Shown: positions 16,635 to 24,845 of the stretch, in pieces
How positions within the stretch are numbered: position 1 is the stretch's first letter
Layout of the letters: each line of letters starts with the position of its first letter
Source of the DNA: Patescibacteria group bacterium
GTDB taxonomy: Bacteria > Patescibacteriota > Microgenomatia > UBA1400 > Chisholmbacteraceae
Direction of reading: 5' to 3'
DNA length: 40,375 nucleotides
Assembly (NCBI GenBank): GCA_022564195.1
Contig: JADFLW010000012.1
Span: 1-40,375 of the forward strand
The notes under the pieces: model-generated
The model's database searches: none
Told to the model about the DNA's origin: nothing
What the model saw: the letters and a program-made list of their open reading frames with translations, nothing else
Translations under genes and position numbers: made by a program

Positions 16635-17516
16635 CAAGCGGAGAGGGGGCTTTTGGGCAATGATTTCATGCCAGATGCGAGGCAGTGCGTCTTTCTTGAT
16701 ATTCGTTATCGAATCAATGAGTGCTTGATACTTCCTCTGCAGTGAAACGCTGTTTTCATCGACCATATCTCTAAAGAATCCGCTTATGAACTCGGGGTAG
16801 AGTGAGATGGCCATGAGCGCCTTCCGTGTTAAGGAGACTTCTGTTTCCTTTTCGTGAACTATTTCGAGTCCCTGATTGCGGATCATTTCCCCATATTCTC
16901 CCGGTGCATGAACTTTGAGCGCCTCGATTGCTCTATCGCGCCTTTTTCTAAGTGATCTTAGGGCTCGAGCTTTGAGTTTTCCCCAGTCGAGCTCCGAACC
17001 TCTCATGGCGATGGTGGTGAAGGCGCTGTTGTAGGTTAATACTCCTCCAGGTTTGAGAATTCTTGCCATGGCGGCAAAGACTTTGCGTTTTTCTTGTTCG
17101 CCTTCTACCTCATGGATGGCGTCATGGATGGTTACCGCATCCGCTCCTTGCTCGGGGATTTTTCCGGCAACCAGGCGATCGGTTTCTTGGCCATGTCCCA
17201 GAATAAATTCCGTTGTTACGGCGTTGCTTTCCGGGGTCCTCTCCCGAGCAATCGCTAGAGAGTCAGGATTAGGATCGATGCCGATAATCGTCCCTGAGTA
17301 TCCATGTCTTTCCGCTTCCTTGATTAACAATTGGGGGACGAGGCCGGTGCCGGTTGCAACATCGACCAGCACAAAAGGATTCGGAAGATGTTGGAACAAT
17401 CTTTGAATGAGCTCTCTGTTTACCTCTATGTATTCTGGGATTTCTGCAAAATGACCGAAATGGAGCTCTTCGCTTGTTGATTGTGGGTCTTGTGGATCCA
17501 ACATCTCCTGTGTCAT
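16620..17516 (-). CDS. Class I SAM-dependent methyltransferase
   Basis: 298 residues. Motif I VDVATGTGLVPQLL starts at about residue 51, followed by the acidic ribose-binding strand IIGIDPNPDSLAIA. Motif II-like DAVTIHDAIHEV and the post-motif RILKPGGVLTYNSAF complete a UbiE/Methyltransf_11-type core. The C-terminal ~110 residues are helical and not typical of one subfamily, so the substrate is unknown. It is transcribed towards argS. The promoter at 17522-17550 puts the -10 box 5 bases before the ATG. Confidence 0.85.
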   Translation of the reverse strand: MTQEMLDPQDPQSTSEELHFGHFAEIPEYIEVNRELIQRLFQHLPNPFVLVDVATGTGLVPQLLIKEAERHGYSGTIIGIDPNPDSLAIARERTPESNAVTTEFILGHGQETDRLVAGKIPEQGADAVTIHDAIHEVEGEQEKRKVFAAMARILKPGGVLTYNSAFTTIAMRGSELDWGKLKARALRSLRKRRDRAIEALKVHAPGEYGEMIRNQGLEIVHEKETEVSLTRKALMAISLYPEFISGFFRDMVDENSVSLQRKYQALIDSITNIKKDALPRIWHEIIAQKPPLRLKTPH

Positions 17517-17521
17517 GGGCT

Positions 17522-17550
17522 CGGTATACCAGACAGTTCTTCATCTGTCA
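17522..17550 (-). promoter_or_regulatory. Consensus promoter of the methyltransferase gene
   Basis: Minus strand TTGACA (17550-17545), 17-base spacer and TATACC (17527-17522), with the ATG 5 bases further. Predicts a leaderless transcript. Confidence 0.7.
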
Positions 17551-17640
17551 ATGTTTGTGCAGCTTTCTTAGCTCTTGATATTTTTCGTTACGAAAAAACA
17601 TCGGATTGCTCACAGATCGAATGGCCGTTGACCGTTGGCG

Positions 17641-17646
17641 TATACT
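17641..17646 (+). promoter_or_regulatory. -10 box of the double winged-helix regulator
   Basis: TATACT with 8 bases to the ATG at 17655; no clear -35. Confidence 0.45.
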
Positions 17647-17654
17647 GCTTGTGT

Positions 17655-18374
17655 ATGAGAGAGCGAGATCTTGGTGCTCCAGTCGAGCTGTCCGATGTCG
17701 TTGATTCTCGATCAGCACCGCCAGAGCTGCGTCGCCTCCTTGATGATCCTCCATTGACTGGGAAGCCCTTTCGAGTGCTTTCGTTTCTTGCCGAGCATTT
17801 TGGGGAGTCGGTGACGGTTGATGAGATTGTTTTCGAGGGGCTAGGAGAACATTACGTCGGCGATGCGCAATATATGAAGACAAAGGTGAGTCGGGTCAGG
17901 GCCGCCCTTCCTCTGGAATTCTCCGTCTATTTGTTCCGCAACTACGGGCGGTATATGCTTTCCCATCGACTCGAAGATGGTGGGTCGATCTTTCCAGACT
18001 TCTTGCGAGAGGGTATCGCGTTCGCCTCAGAAGATGTGTTGCCTCTGCTTACCCATTACAATGTAGCGGAACCGAAGGATCCGAACCTCTTGGTGACACG
18101 GCTGCCACCGAAGAAGATCACCCTCCTCAACGCCCTCGGTGTTGAGTATCCGTCTGCAGTAGCAAACAACGCGTTGGTGGCCTCCCTCTGGGGTGACCAT
18201 GTCTACCCTCGATCGTACCTCCCGAATCTTAGAAATCACATTTATGGTCTTGGCAAACGGATGGACGACGATTTCGGTGGGGAGTATCAAATCGAGCACA
18301 TCGACGGAATCGGTTACAAGCTGGAGCTTGCGAACGAGACGACCGCTTGGACTGGATGGGAGCGTGCCATCTGA
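17655..18374 (+). CDS. Regulator with two tandem OmpR/PhoB-type winged helices, no receiver domain
   Basis: 239 residues from the ATG at 17655, chosen because TATACT lies 8 bases upstream; the frame is open further upstream but unlike protein. The first winged helix is about residues 25-100 (FRVLSFLAEHFGESVTVDEI, MKTKVSRVRAAL, then NYGRYMLSH at the wing). The second is about 150-232 (PPKKITLLNALGVE, LVASLWGD, LPNLRNHIYGLGKRM, IDGIGYKLEL). The final G-x-G-Y-x-L is the classic PhoB-type wing end. No receiver, sensor or membrane part is present, so it would act as a constitutive or ligand-independent DNA-binding protein. Target genes are unknown; the M16 peptidase gene follows 46 bases later with its own -10 box. 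Confidence 0.75.
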   Translation: MRERDLGAPVELSDVVDSRSAPPELRRLLDDPPLTGKPFRVLSFLAEHFGESVTVDEIVFEGLGEHYVGDAQYMKTKVSRVRAALPLEFSVYLFRNYGRYMLSHRLEDGGSIFPDFLREGIAFASEDVLPLLTHYNVAEPKDPNLLVTRLPPKKITLLNALGVEYPSAVANNALVASLWGDHVYPRSYLPNLRNHIYGLGKRMDDDFGGEYQIEHIDGIGYKLELANETTAWTGWERAI

Positions 18375-18406
18375 CCCAGGCTCATCCCATCTCATTTCTC
18401 CTGTGT

Positions 18407-18412
18407 TACAAT
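18407..18412 (+). promoter_or_regulatory. Extended -10 box of the M16 peptidase gene
   Basis: TGTTACAAT, ending 7 bases before the ATG at 18420. Predicts a leaderless mRNA. Confidence 0.5.
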
Positions 18413-18419
18413 AGGCGGC

Positions 18420-19730
18420 ATGGATGAGCGCTTCCACAAATTCAGGCTCCAAAATGGCATAACACTTCTCGTTGTTCCCATGAAAGGGGTTGCTAGCGTC
18501 ACGGTTTTGGTGATGGTGCGCACTGGCAGCCGGGATGAGCCCATAAAACTTGCAGGCATTTCCCACTTTCTTGAGCACATGGTCTTTAAGGGGACTCGTA
18601 AGTATCCGAATGCTCATGCGATCACCTCGGTGATCGATTCGATCGGTGGAGAATTTAATGCCTTCACGAGCAAGGAATTCACCGGATTCTATATCAAACT
18701 CGCCTCCAAGCATCTTGAGCGAGGGGTGGATGTGCTTTCTGAGATGCTTACTCGACCGCGACTTTCGGCAGCGGATATTGAGCGGGAAAAGGGGGTCATT
18801 GTTGAAGAAATCAACATGTATGAGGATCTGCCACCGCGGAAAGTTGTCAATGTCTATGAGCGCCTGATATATGGGGATACGAGCTTGGGGCGGGAAACGA
18901 TTGGAAGCCGGGAAACAGTAAAGGCACTCCAGAGAAAGGACTTTGCCGCATATCTTCGTGAACGATACACCACGGGAAGGATGGTTATTGGTGTGGTTGG
19001 TGGGGTGACGAATGAGGGATTGGGGGTTCGAAAGATTCGTGCGTTGATCGAAACTTCCTTCTCAACGCTTCAGGAAGGCAGTGACGGTTGGGGAAAGCCG
19101 CTTCGGATCGCTCAAAAGGAGCCGGCTGTTTCACTTCATCACAAGGAAACCGGGCAGGCGCATTTTGTCCTGGGGACTCGTGGGTTTTCTCGGGCGCACA
19201 AGGATCGCTATGTTGCGGCCGTGCTTGTCACACTCCTTGGCGGGAACATGAGCTCTCGGCTTTTTACCGAAATCCGCGAGAAGCGGGGCCTGGCGTATTA
19301 TATTAAGGCCGATATGGATACGTTTTTCGATCATGGGAGTGTGAACGTGAGTGCTGGCGTGGTTCTTGCCAAGATCGATGAGGCGATTCGGGTGATCCTT
19401 GAGCAGTTCGGGAAGGTGCGTAAGGACAGCGGTGCAGGAAGGGTTACTGCAGAGGAAGTTTCTCAAGCTAAAGAGTATTTAAAGGGGAGATTCATCTTGG
19501 AACTCGAGGATAGTCAGGAAGTGGCTGACCTTTTCGTGCGCCGGTTCCTTTTGGAGCGCAAGATTCTGACACCGAAAGCATTGTTGGCAAAAATCGAGGC
19601 TGTGAAACATGAGGACGTGGTTCGAGTGGCGCGAGAGATTTTTGTCGAGAAGAATCTTAACTTGGCGGTTGTGGGACCGTACTCGCAAAAGAAAGATGGA
19701 CAGCGATTCATGAAATTGCTTACAATATAG
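18420..19730 (+). CDS. M16 family zinc metallopeptidase (processing-peptidase-like)
   Basis: 436 residues. The inverted zinc motif HxxEH is present as HFLEH (49-53) in GISHFLEHMVFKGT, with the distal glutamate in KGVIVEEINMYED. The C-terminal inactive-like half carries GGNMSSRLFTEIREKRGLAYYI, the second conserved block of the family. Length and order match bacterial M16B single-chain subunits such as PqqL/YmxG-type peptidases. No signal peptide is seen, so a cytoplasmic role in peptide turnover is likely. It probably works as a dimer, as family members do. ndk follows after 20 bases. Confidence 0.93.
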   Translation: MDERFHKFRLQNGITLLVVPMKGVASVTVLVMVRTGSRDEPIKLAGISHFLEHMVFKGTRKYPNAHAITSVIDSIGGEFNAFTSKEFTGFYIKLASKHLERGVDVLSEMLTRPRLSAADIEREKGVIVEEINMYEDLPPRKVVNVYERLIYGDTSLGRETIGSRETVKALQRKDFAAYLRERYTTGRMVIGVVGGVTNEGLGVRKIRALIETSFSTLQEGSDGWGKPLRIAQKEPAVSLHHKETGQAHFVLGTRGFSRAHKDRYVAAVLVTLLGGNMSSRLFTEIREKRGLAYYIKADMDTFFDHGSVNVSAGVVLAKIDEAIRVILEQFGKVRKDSGAGRVTAEEVSQAKEYLKGRFILELEDSQEVADLFVRRFLLERKILTPKALLAKIEAVKHEDVVRVAREIFVEKNLNLAVVGPYSQKKDGQRFMKLLTI

Positions 19731-19750
19731 GAAGCAGAAGCGGAGATTCT

Positions 19751-20221
19751 ATGAAAGCGCAGCGCAGCGTCGTGCTTGTTAAACCCGATGGATTGCAGCG
19801 AGGCTTGGTCGGAGAGATCATTTCTCGGTTTGAACAGAAGGGCCTCAAGCTTGTGGCGATTAAGATGATGCGGTTGACGGATGAGATTTTGGATGAGTGG
19901 TACGCGCATCATAAGGCTAAACCATTTTTCCCGAGACTCAAGAGTTTTATGAAAGTGGCGCCGGTGGTGGCGATGTTGTGGGAAGGTTTGGATTGCGTGG
20001 ATTGTGTGCGGATTTTAACTGGTATTACGAAGGCGCGGGCTGCGGAAGCAGGGAGTATTCGTGGCGACTTGGCGGTAAGCCAGCAGCTGAATCTCATTCA
20101 CGCGTCTGATACGCTCGAGATGGCGAAGAAGGAGGAGAAACTCATCTTTACCAAGGATGAGATTTTTGAGTATAAAAAAGATATTGAAGTGTTCGTGTAT
20201 TCTGAGGAGGAGAGGGAGTAG
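19751..20221 (+). CDS. ndk: Nucleoside diphosphate kinase
   Basis: 156 residues. It transfers phosphate from ATP to nucleoside diphosphates through a phosphohistidine. The N-terminal motif VVLVKPDGLQRGLVGEII and the active-site segment SIRGDLAVSQQLNLIHASD are present; the catalytic His is H117. Canonical enzymes read NVIHGSDS here, so the A-for-G and T-for-S changes are mild. The C-terminus is slightly longer and Glu/Lys-rich. It sits 20 bases behind the M16 peptidase gene and may be co-transcribed. Confidence 0.95.
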   Translation: MKAQRSVVLVKPDGLQRGLVGEIISRFEQKGLKLVAIKMMRLTDEILDEWYAHHKAKPFFPRLKSFMKVAPVVAMLWEGLDCVDCVRILTGITKARAAEAGSIRGDLAVSQQLNLIHASDTLEMAKKEEKLIFTKDEIFEYKKDIEVFVYSEEERE

Positions 20222-20225
20222 GATT

Positions 20226-20246
20226 AGCGTATAGCGTATAGCGTAT
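20226..20246. repeat. AGCGTAT triplet repeat
   Basis: Three direct copies of AGCGTAT between the convergent ndk and 20264-20620 genes. A related string (CAGCGTCTAGCGTTTAG) fills the convergent gap at about 26801-26817. Confidence 0.7.
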
Positions 20247-20263
20247 GGGTGGAAAGTTTTTTC

Positions 20264-20620
20264 TTATCGTCTATCTTTTTGAGTGAGATTGTCGTAGGCG
20301 TCCAGTGCTTCGGTGACGGTTTCTTCTAATGTCGGCGGTTCCTCTAACTTCAAAGCGTTTACGGCATTGTGAAATGGGCCTTTTTTTTGGTCGTAAAATC
20401 GCCAGTCCCTGGGAACCTCTCTCGTTGATCCGATGAAGATGTGGCTCAGTTCTTCCTGCTTTGATTCAACTACAGTCAGGATCAGCGAAAGATTTGGTCG
20501 TTGTCTGTTCATTTCAGCAATTACCTCATGCGCGCGATCTATGTCAACGCTTTCAATGAGTCCGGCATATGCAGGCTCGTTTGGTGATTTTCCTTCAATA
20601 AATTGCTCAAGGACGCTCAT
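20264..20620 (-). CDS. Unrecognised 118-residue protein with strong ribosome site
   Basis: A small soluble acidic protein. The ATG at 20620 is chosen because a perfect AAGGAGG lies just ahead of it; a TTG at 20638 would put the ribosome site inside the gene. Visible pieces: an N-terminal helix MSVLEQFIEGKSP, a strand LSLILTVVESKQEE, and WRFYDQKKGPFHNAVNALKL. No known family. It points towards ndk. Confidence 0.7.
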   Translation of the reverse strand: MSVLEQFIEGKSPNEPAYAGLIESVDIDRAHEVIAEMNRQRPNLSLILTVVESKQEELSHIFIGSTREVPRDWRFYDQKKGPFHNAVNALKLEEPPTLEETVTEALDAYDNLTQKDRR

Positions 20621-20680
20621 TGTTCCTCCTTTTTTCAAGTTGCGCGATTCTAGCAGCTGTTTTACCGAGTGTCAATTTAG

Positions 20681-20697
20681 TTGTACAGGTCCGACCT
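20681..20697 (+). repeat. TTGTACAGGTCCGACCT direct repeat, left copy
   Basis: A 17-base identity with 21486-21502, both preceded by TCAATTT; the inner AGGTCCGACCT is an 11-base palindrome. The two copies bracket the AAA-like gene 20717-21397. Confidence 0.75.
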
Positions 20698-20716
20698 GAA
20701 GAGTTTTTAAGACTGT

Positions 20717-21397
20717 TTAGGGGCGCTGGAGCTCGGGGACAGTGAAGTTTCTGCCGATGTTGTATGGAGTGCCAAAATCCTGTGGTAGGAGTTCGGTTGG
20801 AGAGGCCGTTCCTGTGAGAAGCCAGGTTAAGTTCCTCAGAGATTTGTCCCTTGCCCTGCCATTGTAAAGAGCTCGAATATTCCTAAGTAGATCTCCACGC
20901 CCTTGTTCTTGGACATTTTGAACATTTTCAAGAATAGCCAATACAGGCTTATCGCTTTTCTCTGCAATGGTTTCGAACAGTTGACCAAAGTTGGAAACGG
21001 CACTGAATTTTTCACTTAGACTCTCGCTGCTTCCTTCAGGGGCGATTGCCTCAAACCCATCTGTGATCTTTGACACGGCTGCTTCTTCTTGGGATATCGC
21101 ATAACGGAGGACGAGGAATTCGGAACCCGTTTGCTCCACAATCTTGTCCACAACGCTCTTCGTCTCAGCAGGAGATCCCTGTACGCTGGAGTACTCGCCT
21201 CCTTGCAGGGCCTGGGTTACCTCGCTTGAGAGGTTTTCTAGTGCTGATTCTCTTGTAGCTACCTGCTCCAGAGTTGTGTCGGTTGGTGTATCAAGTCCTT
21301 CTTCTGGCGACATCTTGGTATTGATTATATCAAAATATACAATTTCTAGTAACCATTTTTTCAATAAGCTCATGATACGCTTCGTGAATGCTTCCAT
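20717..21397 (-). CDS. AAA-like ATPase fragment, apparently without Walker A
   Basis: 226 residues from the ATG at 21397; an internal ATG at 21313 (MSPEEGLDTPT) is an alternative. The second half recalls the C-terminal part of AAA_35-type P-loop domains: a Walker B-like strand PVLAILENVQ, in which the expected DE pair is missing; LLRNIRALYNGRARD; LTWLLTGTASPTELLP; and the sensor-like GTPYNIGRNFTVPEL. No GxxxxGK[ST] is found. It therefore looks like a degenerate or truncated ATPase that cannot hydrolyse ATP. Bracketed by 17-bp direct repeats. Family assignment is tentative. Confidence 0.5.
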   Translation of the reverse strand: MEAFTKRIMSLLKKWLLEIVYFDIINTKMSPEEGLDTPTDTTLEQVATRESALENLSSEVTQALQGGEYSSVQGSPAETKSVVDKIVEQTGSEFLVLRYAISQEEAAVSKITDGFEAIAPEGSSESLSEKFSAVSNFGQLFETIAEKSDKPVLAILENVQNVQEQGRGDLLRNIRALYNGRARDKSLRNLTWLLTGTASPTELLPQDFGTPYNIGRNFTVPELQRP

Positions 21398-21485
21398 CAA
21401 AGCCTATAGTTGACTGCTTGGAAAGTCTTGTTGAGAAAGAGGGGATTTTTGAAGAGTTTAAGCAGGTTTCTTAGTTTCTTCAATT

Positions 21486-21502
21486 TTGTACAGGTCCGAC
21501 CT
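21486..21502 (+). repeat. TTGTACAGGTCCGACCT direct repeat, right copy
   Basis: Same orientation as 20681-20697, about 800 bp apart. Confidence 0.75.
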
Positions 21503-21571
21503 CTATGGCTCAAATGTCGATTTAAGAGTACGCGATCGCGTATCCTTAAATAGGAATGTAGAGGCCTATAG

Positions 21572-21599
21572 TTGAAAAGCCTATGGCCTGTGCTATAAT
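21572..21599 (+). promoter_or_regulatory. Strong promoter of the 157-residue protein gene
   Basis: TTGAAA (21572-21577), 16-base spacer and extended -10 TGCTATAAT (21591-21599); the ATG follows after 10 bases. Confidence 0.7.
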
Positions 21600-21609
21600 T
21601 GCGGGCGTT

Positions 21610-22083
21610 ATGAATCGGAGTGGAGCAGAGATACCATCTGAAGAGCAACGATTGTCCGATGTTGAGGTGGGAGAGCATGCACATCGGTTGTACGAGAAGG
21701 CAATGTCTTCGTTGAGGAACTCTCGACCCTTCCTTGAACAACATTTTGATCGTTATCTCGGCAAGACGACAATAGGCTCTCAGAATTTTGAATTGCTTGC
21801 TGGAGACATCAACCTCAAGGTTACTATTGAAAGAGACGGGCCTCCAGAGTTTCGCCTCAAGATCGAAAAGTGGGAATCACGAAAGATTGAGAAGATCTCC
21901 TTGAAATCAGATAGAGTGTTACGTGAAGGAAAACTTGTCGATGTGGGAGAGGTTGAATATCAGACACATCCCCTAGAGAGACCTGCGGATACAAGTTATT
22001 TCGGTGAGACTCATGAGGGGACACAGATAGCTGTGGAGCGGGTGGAAGGATTTCTTGGTGAGCTTCAAGAGCTTCTCAGTTGA
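21610..22083 (+). CDS. Unrecognised 157-residue protein
   Basis: The start is the ATG at 21610, 10 bases behind a strong -10 box; upstream in-frame starts would lie in the promoter. Soluble, mixed alpha/beta, no membrane helix. Pieces: HRLYEKAMSSLRNSRPFLEQ (helix), NFELLAGDINLKVTIER and PEFRLKIEKWESRKIEKISL (strands), FGETHEGTQIAVERVEGFLG. It does not resemble a family known to me. The 190 bases after it contain no convincing gene. Confidence 0.65.
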   Translation: MNRSGAEIPSEEQRLSDVEVGEHAHRLYEKAMSSLRNSRPFLEQHFDRYLGKTTIGSQNFELLAGDINLKVTIERDGPPEFRLKIEKWESRKIEKISLKSDRVLREGKLVDVGEVEYQTHPLERPADTSYFGETHEGTQIAVERVEGFLGELQELLS

Positions 22084-22273
22084 TGCATCTTCAAATTTCC
22101 GTTTTCTATTGATTTTCTTTTGAATTACCATTTGCCTTTTCAAGAATCTTTGCACTCTCCGTTTTTCCCCTCAGGGAAGTCTTCTTCTGAGCGGCGTATA
22201 TGGTCCGCCAAGAAGAAGAAACCTGGAGAGCTCCTAGAGCTTCTCCACGGGGTAAGCGTGATGGGTATTTGGG

Positions 22274-24439
22274 CTATTTCACCGGTTTGGCGTAGCGTTC
22301 CCTAGATACCCGGAGAACCTTTTTCCGGTTCTGGTTTTTGGAGCGTGGGAGTGGCAGCGTGATTGCAGGGAATGGGTGAGATGTGGCGTTGTCGATGGAG
22401 AGCTTTGTCACAATCTGATATTTTCCGAGATTTACTAGGTCTTCTTCGGTATAGATGCCGCCGAACTCTCGCATCAGGTGGTGTGCATCATCGGCACCCA
22501 CGAGGAAGCTTATCAGCGTTCCTACGTTGCCAAAGATGGCTTTTTCCAGATCCTCATCGAGTTGGGCCATATATTGGTTGGCGAGGATGAGGTCCAGGCG
22601 GTATTTTCGGGCTTCTGACATGATCTTGATGAAGCTGGTGGTGGCGAAGTTTTGAAACTCGTCAATGTAGAGGTAGAAGTCGCGGCGCTCACTTTCGGGG
22701 ATATTGATGCGGTTCATGGCTGCCAGTTGTAGTTTGGTGATCAGCATGGCGCCCAGAAGGGCTGCGTTGTCTTCGCCGAGCTTTCCTTGTGAGAGATTGG
22801 CGATTAAGATCTTGCCGCTGTTCATGATATCTTCAAGGTTTACTGAGGATTTTGGTGTGTTAATGACGCCGCGGATGGTGGGGCTGGTGACGAACTGGCC
22901 GACTTTGTTGAGGATCGGGGAGATTGCTTCACTTCGCAGCCTGGGATTCATCTGGGCGTACTCGTTCATCCAAAAGGTTTTGAGGACATCGTCTGGCATC
23001 TTGTCGATGACAGATTGGCGGAAACGATCGTCAGTCAGGAGTCTTGGGACGTCGATGAGAGTGGCACTGGGTTGTTGAACCAGAGTGAGCAGGGTGTTTC
23101 GCAGAATGTACTCGAGTCTTGGCCCCCAGGAGTAGTGGTAGAGTTTGTGGAAGATTGCCACGATGCCGGAGGCGACGAGCTCGCCATGGGTGGGGTCTGT
23201 AACCTCGAGTGGGTTGATGCTGGCTACTCTTTCTTTGTCTGAGGGATCGAAGTAGATGACGTCGTTGATGCGTTTGCTGGGGATGTAGTCGAGAAGAATT
23301 TCGCTAAGATCACCATGGGGATCGATGACTGCTAAGCCTTCACCATTTCGCATGTCGGCGATTGCTTGGTTGGCTATCAGTGTTGACTTGCCGGTGCCGG
23401 TTTTTCCGATGATGTAGATGTGTCTCCTGCGGTCGGTGCGTCTGATACCGAAGATCTGCATGCGGTTTTTGAACTCGGTGCGGGCGAGGAAGTTGATTTC
23501 GCGTTTCTCCTCGTCTGTTAGATTTACTGATACTGCGAGGTTCTCCGGCGGTTCGCCCAAGAGACTTGCTCCCCAGGCGATGTTTTTGATTTTGGAGAGC
23601 GTTTGGTTCGGAAGATGATATAGTGTGGCTAACTCTGATATATTTAGATAGTTTCCCTTGGGCGTTTGGCGCAAGGTGCGAGAACTTATTGATGTAAGGA
23701 ACCGCTTCTTTGTGATCACTGGTTTTTTTAGGCTTAAGCTGTTTCCTTCGCCGATCGTGAATGAGCCGAATGATCCTGAAAGATTCTGAAGTAATTGTTG
23801 GGAGCGGGCTTGCGATTCAGCATCGGTTAAGATCTTGATCCCAACCCGGAAACCCGTTTCTGATATTTTCTGGTCGATAAGATCTTTCTGCGGGTGTGGT
23901 TTGGTTTCCCCGGGCTCACCGCCTATGACTGGCACTCCTTTTTCAATAGCGCTTAATCCAGCAGATTGCCAATTTCCTGGAGCAGGAGCGACGAGAAACT
24001 GAATAAGCATGAAGTCATTTTCTTTGGCCTTTGCCATGGTTCCCAGCACCGTGGCGAGTGGATCGACGTCTTTGAATTCTTTATAGGTCTTTATGGGAAA
24101 GTAGGAGGCTGCTGAAAGGACGAGCTTACCGGCTGATGGGTGCTTCATCTGCTCAGGGATTGGGAGATAGTCTCGGATGGGACTGATGATGATCTTCGGA
24201 TAGGAGGCGGTCAGTTGTGACTCGATGTAGGGCTGAACGTCCTTAGGAACGACCATGAGGAAATAGGTGATCTGTTTGATGGTAGCGATTTCCAGGGTGA
24301 TGGGTTGCGGTGTGCCGGCGAGGCGCTGCCAGAGTGTGGATTTAAGATGCGGTAAGGCAGCGAAGAACTGGGCAGCGGCTTCCGGTGTTTCTTCGGAGTC
24401 TCTGGGATTGCGCAACTCGAGGATGACGCGGTTTTCCAT
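22274..24439 (-). CDS. VirD4/TraD-HerA type ATPase (type IV secretion DNA-binding domain)
   Basis: 721 residues. The C-terminal half is a hexameric DNA-pump type ATPase: Walker A GKTGTGKS (345-352), LAVIDPHGDLSE (369-380) and Walker B DFYLYIDEFQNF (587-598). Further blocks are SEARKYRLDLILANQYMAQL and GTLISFLVGADDAHHL. The N-terminal ~300 residues are an alpha/beta domain of the kind seen ahead of DUF87/TraG cores in patescibacteria; no membrane helix is obvious. The family couples DNA or protein substrates to type IV secretion or pilus-like channels. No other T4SS gene is adjacent, so the partner is unknown. The -10 box TGATATGAT ends 8 bases before the ATG. Confidence 0.88.
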   Translation of the reverse strand: MENRVILELRNPRDSEETPEAAAQFFAALPHLKSTLWQRLAGTPQPITLEIATIKQITYFLMVVPKDVQPYIESQLTASYPKIIISPIRDYLPIPEQMKHPSAGKLVLSAASYFPIKTYKEFKDVDPLATVLGTMAKAKENDFMLIQFLVAPAPGNWQSAGLSAIEKGVPVIGGEPGETKPHPQKDLIDQKISETGFRVGIKILTDAESQARSQQLLQNLSGSFGSFTIGEGNSLSLKKPVITKKRFLTSISSRTLRQTPKGNYLNISELATLYHLPNQTLSKIKNIAWGASLLGEPPENLAVSVNLTDEEKREINFLARTEFKNRMQIFGIRRTDRRRHIYIIGKTGTGKSTLIANQAIADMRNGEGLAVIDPHGDLSEILLDYIPSKRINDVIYFDPSDKERVASINPLEVTDPTHGELVASGIVAIFHKLYHYSWGPRLEYILRNTLLTLVQQPSATLIDVPRLLTDDRFRQSVIDKMPDDVLKTFWMNEYAQMNPRLRSEAISPILNKVGQFVTSPTIRGVINTPKSSVNLEDIMNSGKILIANLSQGKLGEDNAALLGAMLITKLQLAAMNRINIPESERRDFYLYIDEFQNFATTSFIKIMSEARKYRLDLILANQYMAQLDEDLEKAIFGNVGTLISFLVGADDAHHLMREFGGIYTEEDLVNLGKYQIVTKLSIDNATSHPFPAITLPLPRSKNQNRKKVLRVSRERYAKPVK

Positions 24440-24447
24440 ATGGGGTA

Positions 24448-24453
24448 ATCATA
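24448..24453 (-). promoter_or_regulatory. Extended -10 box of the VirD4-like gene
   Basis: Minus strand TGATATGAT with 8 bases to the ATG at 24439. Confidence 0.5.
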
Positions 24454-24531
24454 TCACAGATGCTTATTTTTTTGTTTGGAGCGTAAAATTTCGTCTAGAG
24501 ATTTTTCTGATTGTGATACAATTTTGATGTG

Positions 24532-24607
24532 CGGAGTGTGGCGCAGTTGGTAGCGCGCGCCGTTCGGGACGGCGAGGTCCCCGGTTCGAGTCCGGGCACT
24601 CCGACCA
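24532..24607 (+). tRNA. tRNA-Pro (anticodon CGG), CCA encoded
   Basis: Acceptor CGGAGTG/CACTCCG with the C1:G72 pair typical of bacterial tRNA-Pro. Anticodon stem CGCCG/CGGCG and loop TTCGGGA give CGG. T-arm CCCGG-TTCGAGT-CCGGG. ACCA is present at the 3' end, unlike the other tRNAs in the window. TACAAT at 24517-24522 is a likely -10 box. Confidence 0.96.
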
Positions 24608-24615
24608 TTCGACAC

Positions 24616-24637
24616 CCTGCCTGCCGGCAGGTAGGGC
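24616..24637. repeat. CCTGCCGGCAGG palindrome, copy 2
   Basis: A 22-bp near-perfect palindrome (CCCTGCCTGCC...AGGTAGGG) directly behind tRNA-Pro. The adjoining GGCTCAGGGCAAG recalls the stretch inside leuS at 7109-7121. Confidence 0.7.
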
Positions 24638-24715
24638 TCAGGGCAAGCCATGTCCCTGTAGTTTAACGGATCCCGTAAAGCACTCACGCGCCACGGGACA
24701 AGTAGAACAGGATGG

Positions 24716-24787
24716 GCTCCTGTAGCTCAACGGATAGAGCAGCCGCCTCCTAAGCGGCCGATACAGGTTCGATTCCTGTCAGGAGCA
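24716..24787 (+). tRNA. tRNA-Arg (anticodon CCT)
   Basis: Acceptor GCTCCTG/CAGGAGC, D-arm GCTC...GAGC, anticodon stem GCCGC/GCGGC with loop CTCCTAA giving CCT, T-arm ACAGG-TTCGATT-CCTGT, discriminator A. CCA is not encoded. Confidence 0.95.
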
Positions 24788-24807
24788 CAGTATACCTAAG
24801 ATGAAGG

Positions 24808-24845
24808 GCTTGCCCCGTAACTGAGCGAAGCGGAGTTTTACGGGG
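24808..24845. repeat. Fold-back insertion in a tRNA-like T-arm
   Basis: 38 bp with perfect inverted ends CCCCGTAA (24813-24820) and TTACGGGG (24838-24845), loop CTGAGCGAAGCGGAGTT. Ends match the element at 3717-3788. Confidence 0.65.

Noticed and set aside
20226-20246. Possible CRISPR-like array
   Set aside because: Only three 7-bp units without spacers; no array with regular spacers exists anywhere in the window.
22120-22305. 61-codon plus-strand frame after the 157-residue protein gene
   Set aside because: No ribosome site or promoter, and it overlaps the end of the ATPase gene on the other strand.
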